Assembly: GCF_019711195.1 (NCBI RefSeq)
Contig: NZ_CP081299.1
Coordinates: 372,001-436,000, forward strand
From: Dyadobacter sp. NIV53
Lineage (GTDB): Bacteria > Bacteroidota > Bacteroidia > Cytophagales > Spirosomataceae
Reading direction: 5' to 3'
Length of the DNA: 64,000 nt
Within the stretch, counting starts at the first letter, position 1. Each line of letters begins with the position of its first letter. The position numbers were made by a program, and so were the translations under genes. Below the pieces are notes generated by a model that did no database searches, was not told the DNA's origin, and worked only from the letters and a program-made list of their open reading frames with translations. Of the stretch, positions 36,971 through 46,034 are shown one piece after another.

Positions 36971-37516
36971 TTATTTGACTTGAAAACTACTATTATACGC
37001 TCTTAAAGGAATTTCATAAGTAATATCCGAACGAAATATTATAATTTTTCCGTCCAATTTTATAGCATACCAGCCAGCAGGAAGCATTCGGTTTACATTG
37101 GCATTTAATCCACACGAAGGAAATTTTGTTAGTAACTGATCAGCAATCCAGGGAATATTTATCTCAAGGTGACCATTTGCGGGAATTACAACGCCAGCCT
37201 GAAAAGAACATATTGCAGAATCATAAGCACGTCCTATTAAGGTATCGTTGCCCACACTTGATTTAGAATATAGCATTGCTAAATCAGAACCGAGCAAACT
37301 TCCATGATCCACATACCATTCTTCATCGGAGTTATTAGTAATTATCAAACTAAATATAAAATTTTCACCCTGCTTTACTGTGTTGGTTTTTGTCCCATCC
37401 CTGTTTAAAATATTATAAGTAATTGAGAAAGGTTTCTCAGCATCCAGGTTAGGGTTTCCACAACTGAAAGCCATCAAAAGAACCCCAGTCGCAGTCAATA
37501 AGCGATTTATTTTCAT
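36971..37516 (-). CDS. Lipoprotein with a BsuPI-like beta domain
   Basis: 181 residues with a lipobox (LLMAFSCGNPN, Cys about 19). The mature part starts with an immunoglobulin-like pattern (FSITYNILNRDGTKTNTVKQGENFIFSLIITNNSDEEWYVDHGS) resembling the BsuPI-type proteinase-inhibitor or CARDB folds; two cysteines follow (ICSFQAG, FPSCGL). I cannot assign a function. It ends 4 bp after the stop of the convergent small lipoprotein and lies 8 bp after the next lipoprotein gene. Confidence 0.65.
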   Translation of the reverse strand: MKINRLLTATGVLLMAFSCGNPNLDAEKPFSITYNILNRDGTKTNTVKQGENFIFSLIITNNSDEEWYVDHGSLLGSDLAMLYSKSSVGNDTLIGRAYDSAICSFQAGVVIPANGHLEINIPWIADQLLTKFPSCGLNANVNRMLPAGWYAIKLDGKIIIFRSDITYEIPLRAYNSSFQVK

Positions 37517-37524
37517 TGATATAA

Positions 37525-37899
37525 TTAATTGTCAGTTTTTAGACATGGAGTGGAGTAAATCGCCAATATATTGATGTAAGTTAATGATTCAGGAAAACAA
37601 AGCATAAAGTCTTTTCTTCCTGATGTGCCATTCTTATACATAAAATATATGATGGAATCGGCAGGAATTGCAAATGGTTGTGAAAGTTGAGGCGATGCAA
37701 CACAATTTTGGAATTTATCTCCGTAGATACTTGTCCAATCCTGGCCAATTCTAGTGTCATCCAGAATCTGAACAACAGTTTGTCCACAGTAATTACCCAG
37801 ATATTTCCCTTTAACACAATCGTCGACAGAATTTTCTTTGGTACAACTTAAAGCAAGGGAAGCGAATGAAAGAGCCAATAGTTTTATTTGAATTTTCAT
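37525..37899 (-). CDS. Small lipoprotein of unknown function (paralogue-like)
   Basis: 124 residues with a lipobox (SLALSCTKEN). The mature domain aligns by eye with the protein at 36577-36966: a CG pair followed by (V/M)Q(I/L), a G-x-x-W-x-x-Y motif (IGQDWTSIY), a middle Cys, and D-x-(I/L)-x-F/Y-x-Y-x-(N/K)G. Four cysteines may form disulfides. The next gene starts 8 bp downstream on the same strand, so the two are probably co-transcribed. Confidence 0.65.
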   Translation of the reverse strand: MKIQIKLLALSFASLALSCTKENSVDDCVKGKYLGNYCGQTVVQILDDTRIGQDWTSIYGDKFQNCVASPQLSQPFAIPADSIIYFMYKNGTSGRKDFMLCFPESLTYINILAIYSTPCLKTDN

Positions 37900-38001
37900 A
37901 AGTGCTTGTAATAGTTAAAAAGCGGAAAACAAATAATCAAAAAAAGTAAAAATCAAATCTAAATTTTCTCATAAAGAATTAATTAGGCGGGTAAAGAATT
38001 T

Positions 38002-39008
38002 CTAAAATTTAATATTGAAAACTGCTGATCGTTTAATTCCAGTGCCTATCATCATAATTTCATGATCGTTCTTTTTATCTAGTGTTGTGAAAGTAAATGC
38101 AACAGTTCCTCCGAAAGTTTTTTTCTGTGTTGTATTCCAGAAGTCATTCGTAGTATAGATAGCTCCCATAGAGAAAAATCCTTGTCCTGAATAAGATTGC
38201 CCAACTCCAATAACTTGGTTGATATTAATAAAGTACATTTTAAACATAGAAGGAGGAGTGGCAATATCAAACTTACCATTTTTTTCAATCCTGAATATCT
38301 TATTCTGACCTTGTAAAATGGTTTTTTCATCAAAGAAAAAGATATTAGTAAAAGTGTCACTAACCGGTGTTTGAAACATTTTCCAGGAATACCCGCCGTT
38401 TTTGGTCACATAGTATTCCCCCTTGCACACCCCACAATTCCCTCAGATGCACTCTTAAATTTTACTGTTGCTGCAAGTGCACTTTCCGGTAGATTGATAT
38501 TGGTCCAGCTGACTCCTGCATCATCCGTTTTAATCAAAATTTTTGAATCAGTTAGTATGTATCCGGTACTACTATCCGGCAATGTGATTATGTTGGGTCT
38601 GATGTTTCCTTCCTGGACAATATTCCAGGTATCGCCTCCATCCCTGGTTAAAAGGACACCACCTTCTGTCTCATTGGACCCAACAGCTATTCCATTGAGT
38701 TCATCAAAAAAATTAACATTTTTTAAGCTTAGGCTTTGCCTTATTGGCAGAATTAGTTTTTTCCAGCTTTTACCACCATCCCTTGTTCTGACTATCAGGT
38801 TGTTGTCTCCAACCACGAATGCTAATGAATCGTTCACGAAGTGTAAGTCATGATAATATCCCGGAGGAATATTTGTCTGGAGCTCAGTCAAGTTTTTTAT
38901 AGATATTGGAGTGTTTGATGGTGTAGGTTCAGTTTCTTTACAACTTATATGCGGAGAACTTAGAATAAGAACTGAAATAATTTCTGAGAAAAATCCGGTC
39001 AATTTCAT
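38002..39008 (-). pseudogene. YCF48/BNR-repeat lipoprotein split by one frameshift
   Basis: Two reading frames on one strand read as a single 335-residue protein: 38406-39008 (signal and lipobox, SSPHISCKE; repeats such as VRTRDGGKSWKKL, LLTRDGGDTWNIV, IKTDDAGVSWTNI) and 38002-38430 (YYVTKNGGYSWKMF and onward). Repeats of the D/N-G-G-x-S/T-W type are YCF48/BNR propeller blades. The frames join near 38418-38433, where the DNA has runs of five and four C; one missing base there restores a frame reading ...GIVGCGKGEYY.... I chose the start at 39008 because it opens a lipoprotein signal. This may be a sequencing error or a genuine break. Confidence 0.75.
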
Positions 39009-39373
39009 TTCGTTCTGGAAAGTGATTAGTTCACACATAGACACATCACAAAGCAAAATGGTTGTAATTATTGCTGTATTATTTATAAATATTTTACAAA
39101 CCCAATTTTACTTTAAGCAGCGATTTTCCAATTGGTTTTTACCATATCAAATAGCAACCTTAATGTTTTTTTACAGAGAACGGAATTTCATTTTTTACAT
39201 GTAGCTAAAAAAATATATGTAACGAAGGCAAGGGCCGCAGGGAGGTAAAATGTAAAATCAGTCATGCCACTGTTTATTAACCAGGTTTTTAATCTCAAAA
39301 CAGAAATCCTAATCAGGACATTCTGTGTGATTTTTTCGTTTTAATTCAAACTGGGTGCACAAAAATTTTCATG
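39009..39373. other. Non-coding gap of 365 bp
   Basis: No gene, hairpin with a T-run, or repeat was recognised between the start of the YCF48-like lipoprotein and the stop of the MFS transporter. A GC-richer patch reading AAGGCAAGGGCCGCAGGGAGG-like sequence near 39226-39246 stands out against the AT-rich surroundings but has no evident structure. Confidence 0.4.
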
Positions 39374-40726
39374 TCACTGCAATTCATGCAATTCCACAAT
39401 TTTACCATTCTTTGTTAGCAGATGAATAATTAGCCAGGCAATCAGATAAGTGCAGCCACAGATGGTGAAGATAATATTGTAACCATGTGAGAGGTTTCCG
39501 GTGGCTTTATAAGTATCAAGCAGATTACCGATCAGAATTGGAAAAAGTATACCGCCCACAGCTCCGGCCATCCCTCCTATCCCAACAACCGAACTCACTG
39601 CCTGTTTGGGGAACAGATCAGAGGGCAATGTAAAAACATTGGTTGCCCAGGCCTGATGTAATGCCACGGCAAAACTGATCAGCCCGACTGCAACCCATAC
39701 ACTTGTGGCAAACTGGATCAGGATAACGGATAATTCCAGAAACGCAAAAACCAGTAAAACGACCTTTCTGGCCCTCACTACCGGCCATCCTTTTTTGATC
39801 AGCCGGGAAGAAAACCAGCCACCGCTAATACTCCCAACAGTTGTTGCGGTATAGATCAGCATTAATTCCAGACTTGGCTTTTTTAGATCAAGATTAAATG
39901 TAGAAGCAAAATACGAAGGTAACCAGAACAGGAAAAACCAGTAAATGGGATCGATCAGGCCTTTACCAGTAATATATGCCCAGGTTTGGGGGAAAGTGAA
40001 TAACCTGATCCATTGCACTTCTAACTTTTCACCATTGATCTGTTCTTCTATTTCCTGCCCGCTCCGTATATAATGATATTCTTCGGTGGTCAGTCTTTTT
40101 TGCCGTGATGGTATTTCATAAAACAGTAACCAAAAAATGAGCCATACAAAACCCAGTGCACCTGTAATCCAGAATACTTCCTGCCATCCGTAACGGCTTA
40201 GAATCCAGGGAACAAGCAATAACGCAACTACCACACCAACACTCGTTCCGGCATTAAAAAGACCTGTTGCCAAAGCACGTTCTTTTTTAGGAAACCATTC
40301 TGCAACGGTTTTAACCGCAGCCGGGTAATTTCCGGCTTCACCCAAACCCAAACCAACCCGTGCCAGGCCAAACCCAAAAGCGCTTCGGGCCATGGCATGC
40401 AGCATTCCGGCAATACTCCAGAAAACAATGGTAATGGAATAGCCCAGCCTCGTCCCGATTTTGTCAATAAGCCAGCCAAAAATGAGCAAACCTACTGCAT
40501 AAGCCGCTGTAAAAGCCATAACGATCCGGGCAAAGTCGGTCTCTGTCCAGACAAATTCTTTTTCCAGAATTGGTTTTAATAAGCCAATAATCTGCCGGTC
40601 GAGATAATTGATGGTGGTAGCCAGAAATAGCAGGACCACAATGATCCAGCGGTAATTTTTTATTTTATAATAACTCTGTGATTGAGGCTTTTTTGAAAAA
40701 ACAGATGAATAAGTGCGCTCGCTCAT
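39374..40726 (-). CDS. MFS transporter for sugar acids (anion:cation symporter family)
   Basis: A 450-residue transporter with twelve predicted helices. Family motifs of the hexuronate/galactonate (ExuT/DgoT) group are visible: TTINYLDRQIIGLLKP in helix 1, GWLIDKIGTRLGYS, and ARVGLGLGEAGNYPAAVKTVAEWFPKKERALATGLFNAGTSVG in helices 4-5. It would carry aldonates or hexuronates inward with protons. Its start overlaps the stop of the dgoK-like gene by 4 bp (ATGA), a coupled pair, which makes galactonate-type acids or their 2-keto-3-deoxy products the likely cargo. Confidence 0.9.
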   Translation of the reverse strand: MSERTYSSVFSKKPQSQSYYKIKNYRWIIVVLLFLATTINYLDRQIIGLLKPILEKEFVWTETDFARIVMAFTAAYAVGLLIFGWLIDKIGTRLGYSITIVFWSIAGMLHAMARSAFGFGLARVGLGLGEAGNYPAAVKTVAEWFPKKERALATGLFNAGTSVGVVVALLLVPWILSRYGWQEVFWITGALGFVWLIFWLLFYEIPSRQKRLTTEEYHYIRSGQEIEEQINGEKLEVQWIRLFTFPQTWAYITGKGLIDPIYWFFLFWLPSYFASTFNLDLKKPSLELMLIYTATTVGSISGGWFSSRLIKKGWPVVRARKVVLLVFAFLELSVILIQFATSVWVAVGLISFAVALHQAWATNVFTLPSDLFPKQAVSSVVGIGGMAGAVGGILFPILIGNLLDTYKATGNLSHGYNIIFTICGCTYLIAWLIIHLLTKNGKIVELHELQ

Positions 40727-41730
40727 AAGTTTATATTGTTGAGTATAAATGCCTGATTCCTGAAAATTTTAATTTGCCCTGCTACGGTCGCCCTGTCTGC
40801 CATATCAGACGAAACAGTTGTTGTACGTTCCGATAATCCTGATTCATCCAGAGCCAGTTTGTACAATTCGAACAAATTATTTCCACTACATAAGACCAGC
40901 TGCGCGTGAATCTCATCTAAAAGATTTGTAATTTCTGAACCGATCAGCAGGCCACTCAAATAAAGGGCATTCTCCTTCTTACTCAGTTTGTTAAATAGCT
41001 GATTAGTCCTGACCCTGAACAGCCCTTTAAGAATTCCTGTCGAATCTGCTTCTCTTACACCCAGCCTGAATGCAGCCAGTTCGTCTTCTGAAAAATCCGG
41101 TAGAACGGACAGTTCAATGGAATCTTTCAAAATGCTGTGTGTGGAAATAATCTTAAAAATTTCACCGGTCATGAATGTTTGAAAACCTGTTAATTTTTTG
41201 TTTTGGATGAATAAATGCTTGGAATGTGTACCCGGAAAAATCACATTTGTTTTATCCCCGACAGATAAATCCGTCAATTCCGCCAGTCCGATCAGTTGCG
41301 TTTCTTCACCACGCATGACATCGTGTTCGCTTTTCACTCCCGAAATAAGTAAAATATCGTGCATAAAACTGTCATCAGAATCTATCCGGTAGACATTCAG
41401 CTGATTTCCATCAAGGTCGAATGGAAGGTTTGAATAGGGAATTTCATGCATACCAATGGACGACGAAGCCATTCCGGAAATTACAATGGCAACGCCATCC
41501 AGATACACGTCAAACTTATTTTCTAAAAGTGTAATTTGCTTTTGTAAATGATCAATAAAAAACCTCCTTCTATCTGAAAAATTACTATCCAAAGCCTTCC
41601 AGTTGTCAAAAGTGAGTGCAACACCTTCCATGGAAAGTATCTCACCAATAACTTCCTGGTTCTCCATATTTACCAGACGCAACCGGAAAGATGTAGTCCC
41701 CCAATCACAACACAATAAGTAGTTTTTCAT
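40723..41730 (-). CDS. dgoK: 2-dehydro-3-deoxygalactonokinase
   Basis: A 335-residue cytosolic sugar-acid kinase. It starts with the family phosphate loop CDWGTTSFRLRL (residues 8-19) and continues with GVAIVISGMASSSIGMHEIPY and VIFPGTHSKHLFIQNKKLTGFQTFMTGEIF, all typical of DgoK; SGLLIGSEITNLL and LCSGNNLFELYKLAL come from the second ATPase half. It makes 2-keto-3-deoxy-6-phosphogalactonate from 2-keto-3-deoxygalactonate. The usual partner aldolase (DgoA) is not in the window. It overlaps the MFS gene by 4 bp and follows a heptad-repeat gap after the PQQ dehydrogenase. Confidence 0.92.
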   Translation of the reverse strand: MKNYLLCCDWGTTSFRLRLVNMENQEVIGEILSMEGVALTFDNWKALDSNFSDRRRFFIDHLQKQITLLENKFDVYLDGVAIVISGMASSSIGMHEIPYSNLPFDLDGNQLNVYRIDSDDSFMHDILLISGVKSEHDVMRGEETQLIGLAELTDLSVGDKTNVIFPGTHSKHLFIQNKKLTGFQTFMTGEIFKIISTHSILKDSIELSVLPDFSEDELAAFRLGVREADSTGILKGLFRVRTNQLFNKLSKKENALYLSGLLIGSEITNLLDEIHAQLVLCSGNNLFELYKLALDESGLSERTTTVSSDMADRATVAGQIKIFRNQAFILNNINL

Positions 41731-41758
41731 GATTTTTAGCGGTTAGATGGCAACAGGT

Positions 41759-42000
41759 GGCTTTCGGCGGTCGGCTTTCGGCAGTCGACAGTCGGATATC
41801 GAAGGCCGGCTTTCAGCAATTGCTGAATTAGGGTCGTCGATATAATTGTAAATATTTAATAGCAAGTTGAAAATCTAATAAAAAAAACCGGTCACTGATT
41901 GCCAAAGCAAACCGTCAGCCGCCCACTGCCGAGCACCGAAACCCGACCGCCAACCGCCGACTGCCAACCGCCGACTGCCGACTGCCGAAAGCCGACCGCC
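41759..42000. repeat. Second inverted pair of heptad tandem arrays
   Basis: Positions 41759-41821 are nine seven-base units of the GGCnnTY kind (GGCTTTC, GGCGGTC, GGCAGTC, GACAGTC). Positions 41924-42000 are eleven units in the opposite orientation (GACTGCC, AACCGCC, GAAAGCC, GACCGCC). The units GGCAGTC and GGCTTTC are identical to those at 5627-5703. The array ends 15 bp from the stop of the PQQ dehydrogenase and precedes dgoK. About 100 bp of AT-rich DNA separates the arms. Confidence 0.85.
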
Positions 42001-42015
42001 TCCGCCCCGACCGCC

Positions 42016-44223
42016 CTAAGGCAACGCAAATGCCACATAAGTCCCTCCGGATTTTAACCCGTATCTGGCTCCTCCGGCTGCGATGGCTATGTATTGATTA
42101 CCATTTACCATGTATGTGACCGGTGTAGCAAATCCACCCGCCGGCAATTTATATTTCCAGATCACGTTTCCTGTTTTGGTATCAAAAGCCCTTAAATTTT
42201 CATCATAAGTTGCAGCAATAAATAACAATCCGCCAGCTGTAACGACGGGCCCGCCATGATTTTCTGTTCCTGTTGGTGGTATTCCTTTTTTGGTCAGCTC
42301 CGGATACTCACCGAGCGTAACTTTCCATAAATATTCTCCTGAGTTCAGATCAACGGCATTCAGTGTTCCCCAGGGTGGTTTTATGGCCGGATAATTATCC
42401 TGGTCCCGAAACTGCACATTACCATTGTTGATATATGGCGGAGTATAAGGAAAATCCCTTTTCTGCTCAGATCCCGTTTCAGATAATTGATGAATATCAC
42501 TGGTAGGCACCTTTTCATTTTCCAGTAAAAAATCAATGATCGCATTCCGGTCTTCTCTGGTAAAATGCTGGAAAGAAGGCATTCTGCCACGTCCTGTTTC
42601 CAGAATTGTATTAATCTGTGGTCTGCTTAGGCGTTTACCAATGTCCTTTAAAACCGGATAAGCCTGTGCACCGGCAGCAGTGCTGTTTTTCGAATCCATG
42701 GCGTGACAGGAGGCACAATTGGTATTAAAAAGTGCAGATCCTTTTGTTAAAACTTCTCCGTTTTGCTTTTCTTTTGCATCACGCATTTTCAGCCACCACA
42801 GCATATTATTACCATTGACATACATAATCCCGCTTGGATCAACTGCATTTCCACCCCATTCTGCACCACCGCCGATTCCATAATATAACGACCCCTGCAA
42901 GCCGGGAGGAATATTTTTAGCTCCGCTTCTCCCGTTTTTAAACCTGTCCAAAACATAAGCATGTGCTTCGGAAGTCCGGTTCGACAGGTCATTTTCCGTC
43001 AGATCCTGATTGGCAAAAGGCGCAGGTTTGGATGGAACAGGCTGAGTTGGCCAGGGCTCTTCACCTGGTAAAGCCGGCAAGTCCGGGACAGGCACTTCAT
43101 TAACCGGGAATAATGGTTTGCCGGTTTCTCTGTCTAAAACAAAAATCAACCCGTCCTTTGTTACCTGCGCTACGGCATCGATCATTTTGCCATTATGCTT
43201 TACTGTGACCAGATTAGGCGGGCAAGGGATATCCCGGTCCCAGAGATCGTGGTGTACAGTCTGGAAATGCCAGATCCTTTCACCTGTTTTCGCATTTAAG
43301 GCTAGGACACAATTGGCAAATAAATTGGTCCCTTTCCGTGCGCCTCCATAAAAATCTACGGACGGTGAACCTGTTCCCATAAACACAATTCCACGTTTTT
43401 CATCGACAACCATTCCCGCCCAGCAATTGGCTCCGCCCAGTTTTTTGTAAGAATCTTTCGACCAGGTTTCATAACCAAATTCACCCGGAAGTGGTATAGT
43501 CCTGAAAACCCAGGCAAGTTTTCCCGTTCGCACATCGAATGCCCTGATGTTGCCCGGAAGCGCATCACCGCCTTCGGAAACGGACGAGCCCATGATCAGT
43601 AAATCCTGATAAATTACACCCGGCGTCGTAGAGCGGATATTAAAATTATTTACATCGTAACCCAGCGTTTCTTGATCACCCAATCCTTCATGCAAATTAA
43701 CTTCACCATTTTTACCAAAACCTTTTATCAGTTGTCCTGTCTTTGCATTCACGGCATACAATGCTGGGCCAACTGAATATAATATCCTTTTGTCTTCACC
43801 ATTTTCCCAAAAAACAACTCCACGTACCGGATGAAAACGCGGACGTTTACCTGGCGTGGAAAAGGGATTGAATTTCCATATTTCTTTACCAGAACCGGCT
43901 TCAATTGCAAATAATTTTAATTCCGGGGTTGTACCATACATGATGCCGTTAATTACAATCGGCTGACATTGTATATCCATTCCACGCTGACTGGTATCTT
44001 TATTTTCGCCTGTATCGTAAGTCCAGGCTAATTGCAGTTGATTGACATTCTGAGCGTTTATTTGTGTCAATCCGGAATAGCGGGTACCGGCAGCATTACC
44101 TCCGTAAGCAGGCCAGTCTTCATTTTTTTCGTCTGAAATTTCACTATCATTATCCTGAAAAGCAGCCATGCAAATCCATAGCAACAGCAACCCTACCGAA
44201 AAATATTTCCAATGGCGAATCAT
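42016..44223 (-). CDS. PQQ-dependent dehydrogenase with inserted cytochrome c domain
   Basis: 735 residues from the ATG at 44223, which opens a signal peptide (MIRHWKYFSVGLLLLWICMAAFQ); an upstream ATG at 44319 is unlikely. The propeller begins DWPAYGGNAAGTRYSGLTQIN and contains family segments (GVVFWENGEDKRILY; GTGSPSVDFYGGARKGTNLFANCVLALNAKTGERIWHFQ; VHHDLWDRDIPCPPNL). A heme-binding CASCH lies at about 503-507 with a likely Met ligand in RGRMPSFQHF. The propeller then resumes to the C-terminus (NHGGPVVTAGGLLFIAA). It oxidises sugars or alcohols in the periplasm and passes electrons through heme c. Neighbouring sugar-acid genes suggest an aldose as substrate. Confidence 0.9.
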   Translation of the reverse strand: MIRHWKYFSVGLLLLWICMAAFQDNDSEISDEKNEDWPAYGGNAAGTRYSGLTQINAQNVNQLQLAWTYDTGENKDTSQRGMDIQCQPIVINGIMYGTTPELKLFAIEAGSGKEIWKFNPFSTPGKRPRFHPVRGVVFWENGEDKRILYSVGPALYAVNAKTGQLIKGFGKNGEVNLHEGLGDQETLGYDVNNFNIRSTTPGVIYQDLLIMGSSVSEGGDALPGNIRAFDVRTGKLAWVFRTIPLPGEFGYETWSKDSYKKLGGANCWAGMVVDEKRGIVFMGTGSPSVDFYGGARKGTNLFANCVLALNAKTGERIWHFQTVHHDLWDRDIPCPPNLVTVKHNGKMIDAVAQVTKDGLIFVLDRETGKPLFPVNEVPVPDLPALPGEEPWPTQPVPSKPAPFANQDLTENDLSNRTSEAHAYVLDRFKNGRSGAKNIPPGLQGSLYYGIGGGAEWGGNAVDPSGIMYVNGNNMLWWLKMRDAKEKQNGEVLTKGSALFNTNCASCHAMDSKNSTAAGAQAYPVLKDIGKRLSRPQINTILETGRGRMPSFQHFTREDRNAIIDFLLENEKVPTSDIHQLSETGSEQKRDFPYTPPYINNGNVQFRDQDNYPAIKPPWGTLNAVDLNSGEYLWKVTLGEYPELTKKGIPPTGTENHGGPVVTAGGLLFIAATYDENLRAFDTKTGNVIWKYKLPAGGFATPVTYMVNGNQYIAIAAGGARYGLKSGGTYVAFALP

Positions 44224-44330
44224 TTTTATGAAGGTTTTAAGCTGTTGGCGATTAGCTTTTGTTAGGTTGTAAAGTTTACAGAATCCCAGAAGGTAAAATA
44301 TACAAAGGCCGCCACGCAATTGCTATGATA

Positions 44331-44433
44331 ATACCATAGGTATGTACAATTTTGTAGCCATAGGTTTCAACCTATGGCCCCCGATGAAAATCCCCAAAGT
44401 GCCGCAGGTACGAAACGTTGCATACCTACGGCA
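44331..44433. repeat. Cluster of REP-like palindromes
   Basis: Three inverted repeats in 103 bp: ATACC-ATA-GGTAT (44331-44343), a perfect GCCATAGGTT-TC-AACCTATGGC (44357-44378), and TGCCGCAGGTA (44400-44410) pairing with TACCTACGGCA (44423-44433) with one mismatch. They share AGGT/ACCT cores. They lie in the 311-bp gap between the SusD stop and the PQQ gene. Such dispersed palindromes resemble REP/BIME elements; genome copy number is unknown. Confidence 0.6.
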
Positions 44434-44534
44434 TTTATTTAATTGGTTTTATCGTTTACCACAACCAATATTATGTACCTGACTGAACCTACCTCAAATC
44501 CAAAAACCCTTTATAAATCCGGATTTAAATCCAT

Positions 44535-46016
44535 TTAATTTAAATTCGGGTTCAGCGACGTATCCGAATAAGGCAGTGGAAACCAGTAATTTGCTTTGGT
44601 GATCGGTTTGATTGGCTGAAGATCATCCGGGCTCTTTTTAGCGTTGGCTTCTTCTACTTTTTCAAGGCGGATCAGGTCGAACCAGCGGGTTCTTTCACAG
44701 GCAAATTCCCAGGCACGTTCCTGTACCACTTCATCCGCAAATCTGGCAGCCGTCATTCCGTCCGCTGGTGACAGTGCTTTTGTTCCTGTTGCCCAGCCTC
44801 TCAGGCGAACTGCGTTCAATGCGTCATAAGCGGCCTGGTCCGGCCCTCCGGTTCCTCGTGCTTTTGCTTCTGCATAAATTGTCAGCACATGCGCATACCG
44901 CATCATCACCGATGGCAACGAAGCCTGGTACGTTACGAGATCACCTTTGATATACCATTTTTTGTAATAAGGATGTTTTGTCAAACTGTTTTGCCACGGA
45001 ATTTTGGTTGCTCCTACCCCAAACTCCGTCCTGAATGTGGCGTCTTTACGCGGACCGGCAGGAAAATCCCGGAAGAAGTAAAGTTCTGCATACATATCGT
45101 CCCAGCCACCTTCTTCGCCCGGCATGGTTGTCAGCCCGTAAGTAGAATTTCCCGTACCATCTCCGCCAGTAAAACCATTCAGCTGAAAAACGGCTTCTGC
45201 TGTTCCGGTTGTAGACTCATCATTGGCAAAAACAGCTGCAAAAGTTGGCAGTAACTGAAATCCGTAGGCCGCCTTGTTATCGATCACTTCTTTTGCTTTG
45301 GCAGCCGCAAGGTCATATTTATCCGTTTGTTTAAGCGGCCATCCAGCCATTGTCAGATAAACATCAGCCAGAAATGCTTTTGCAGAACCTTTATTGGGAC
45401 GGCCAGGATCACGTTTCGAATCGGGCAAATTAACTTCTGCTATTTTCAGGTCGGCAACGATCAGTTCATAAATTTTAGCAGGTTCCGTTTTGCCTACTGT
45501 CAGCAGGTCGGGGGAATATTCTCCGGCAAGCACCAACGGAATATTTCCCCAGAAACGGGTTAACCAATAGTAAGAAAATGCACGGATGAAATAGGCCTCT
45601 CCAACAATAATATCAATAGTAGCTTTATCACCCGTCGTATTCTGAAAATTATTAATAACATTATTGGCACCCTGAATTGCTTTGTAGCAACCATTGTAAA
45701 CGGCATTGGAACGCTGGTTGGTCGTGGAAACATTAAACTGGTCAAATTCCCGCCAGTCGGCTTTATTACTTGCCGGATGTGTTGTTACATCATCACTTCC
45801 AAGTGTTGCGGCATTGGCCGAAGGATGTATAAATCCCATATTCCATTGCCAGGCCAGCCCTTTGTATGCACCTGTTAAAGCAGATTCCAGGCCGTCCTGC
45901 GTAGCGAGTACATTTGCTCCGTACAAAAGTCCTGTAGTATCTTCTTCCAGATAATCTTTACATCCTGCACCAACGAACAGCAACGCAGCAAGCATAAGTA
46001 TGGTTAATTTTTTCAT
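44535..46016 (-). CDS. SusD/RagB-family outer-membrane lipoprotein
   Basis: A 493-residue lipoprotein (lipobox FVGAGCKDYLEE). Typical SusD features: GLESALTGAYKGLAW at the start, GEAYFIRAFSYYWLTRFWGNIPLVL (TPR helix), and the C-terminal end motif with RTRWFDLIRLEKVEEANAK and INPNLN-like end. It caps the SusC barrel encoded upstream and binds the incoming glycan. It starts 18 bp after the SusC stop. Because a PQQ dehydrogenase and sugar-acid genes follow, an oligosaccharide or acidic sugar cargo is plausible. Confidence 0.93.
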   Translation of the reverse strand: MKKLTILMLAALLFVGAGCKDYLEEDTTGLLYGANVLATQDGLESALTGAYKGLAWQWNMGFIHPSANAATLGSDDVTTHPASNKADWREFDQFNVSTTNQRSNAVYNGCYKAIQGANNVINNFQNTTGDKATIDIIVGEAYFIRAFSYYWLTRFWGNIPLVLAGEYSPDLLTVGKTEPAKIYELIVADLKIAEVNLPDSKRDPGRPNKGSAKAFLADVYLTMAGWPLKQTDKYDLAAAKAKEVIDNKAAYGFQLLPTFAAVFANDESTTGTAEAVFQLNGFTGGDGTGNSTYGLTTMPGEEGGWDDMYAELYFFRDFPAGPRKDATFRTEFGVGATKIPWQNSLTKHPYYKKWYIKGDLVTYQASLPSVMMRYAHVLTIYAEAKARGTGGPDQAAYDALNAVRLRGWATGTKALSPADGMTAARFADEVVQERAWEFACERTRWFDLIRLEKVEEANAKKSPDDLQPIKPITKANYWFPLPYSDTSLNPNLN

Positions 46017-46034
46017 TTTGTTATAATTGAATAT

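Noticed and set aside
44224..44319. Longer PQQ dehydrogenase start at 44319
   Set aside because: The extra residues would precede and disrupt the signal peptide that begins at 44223.
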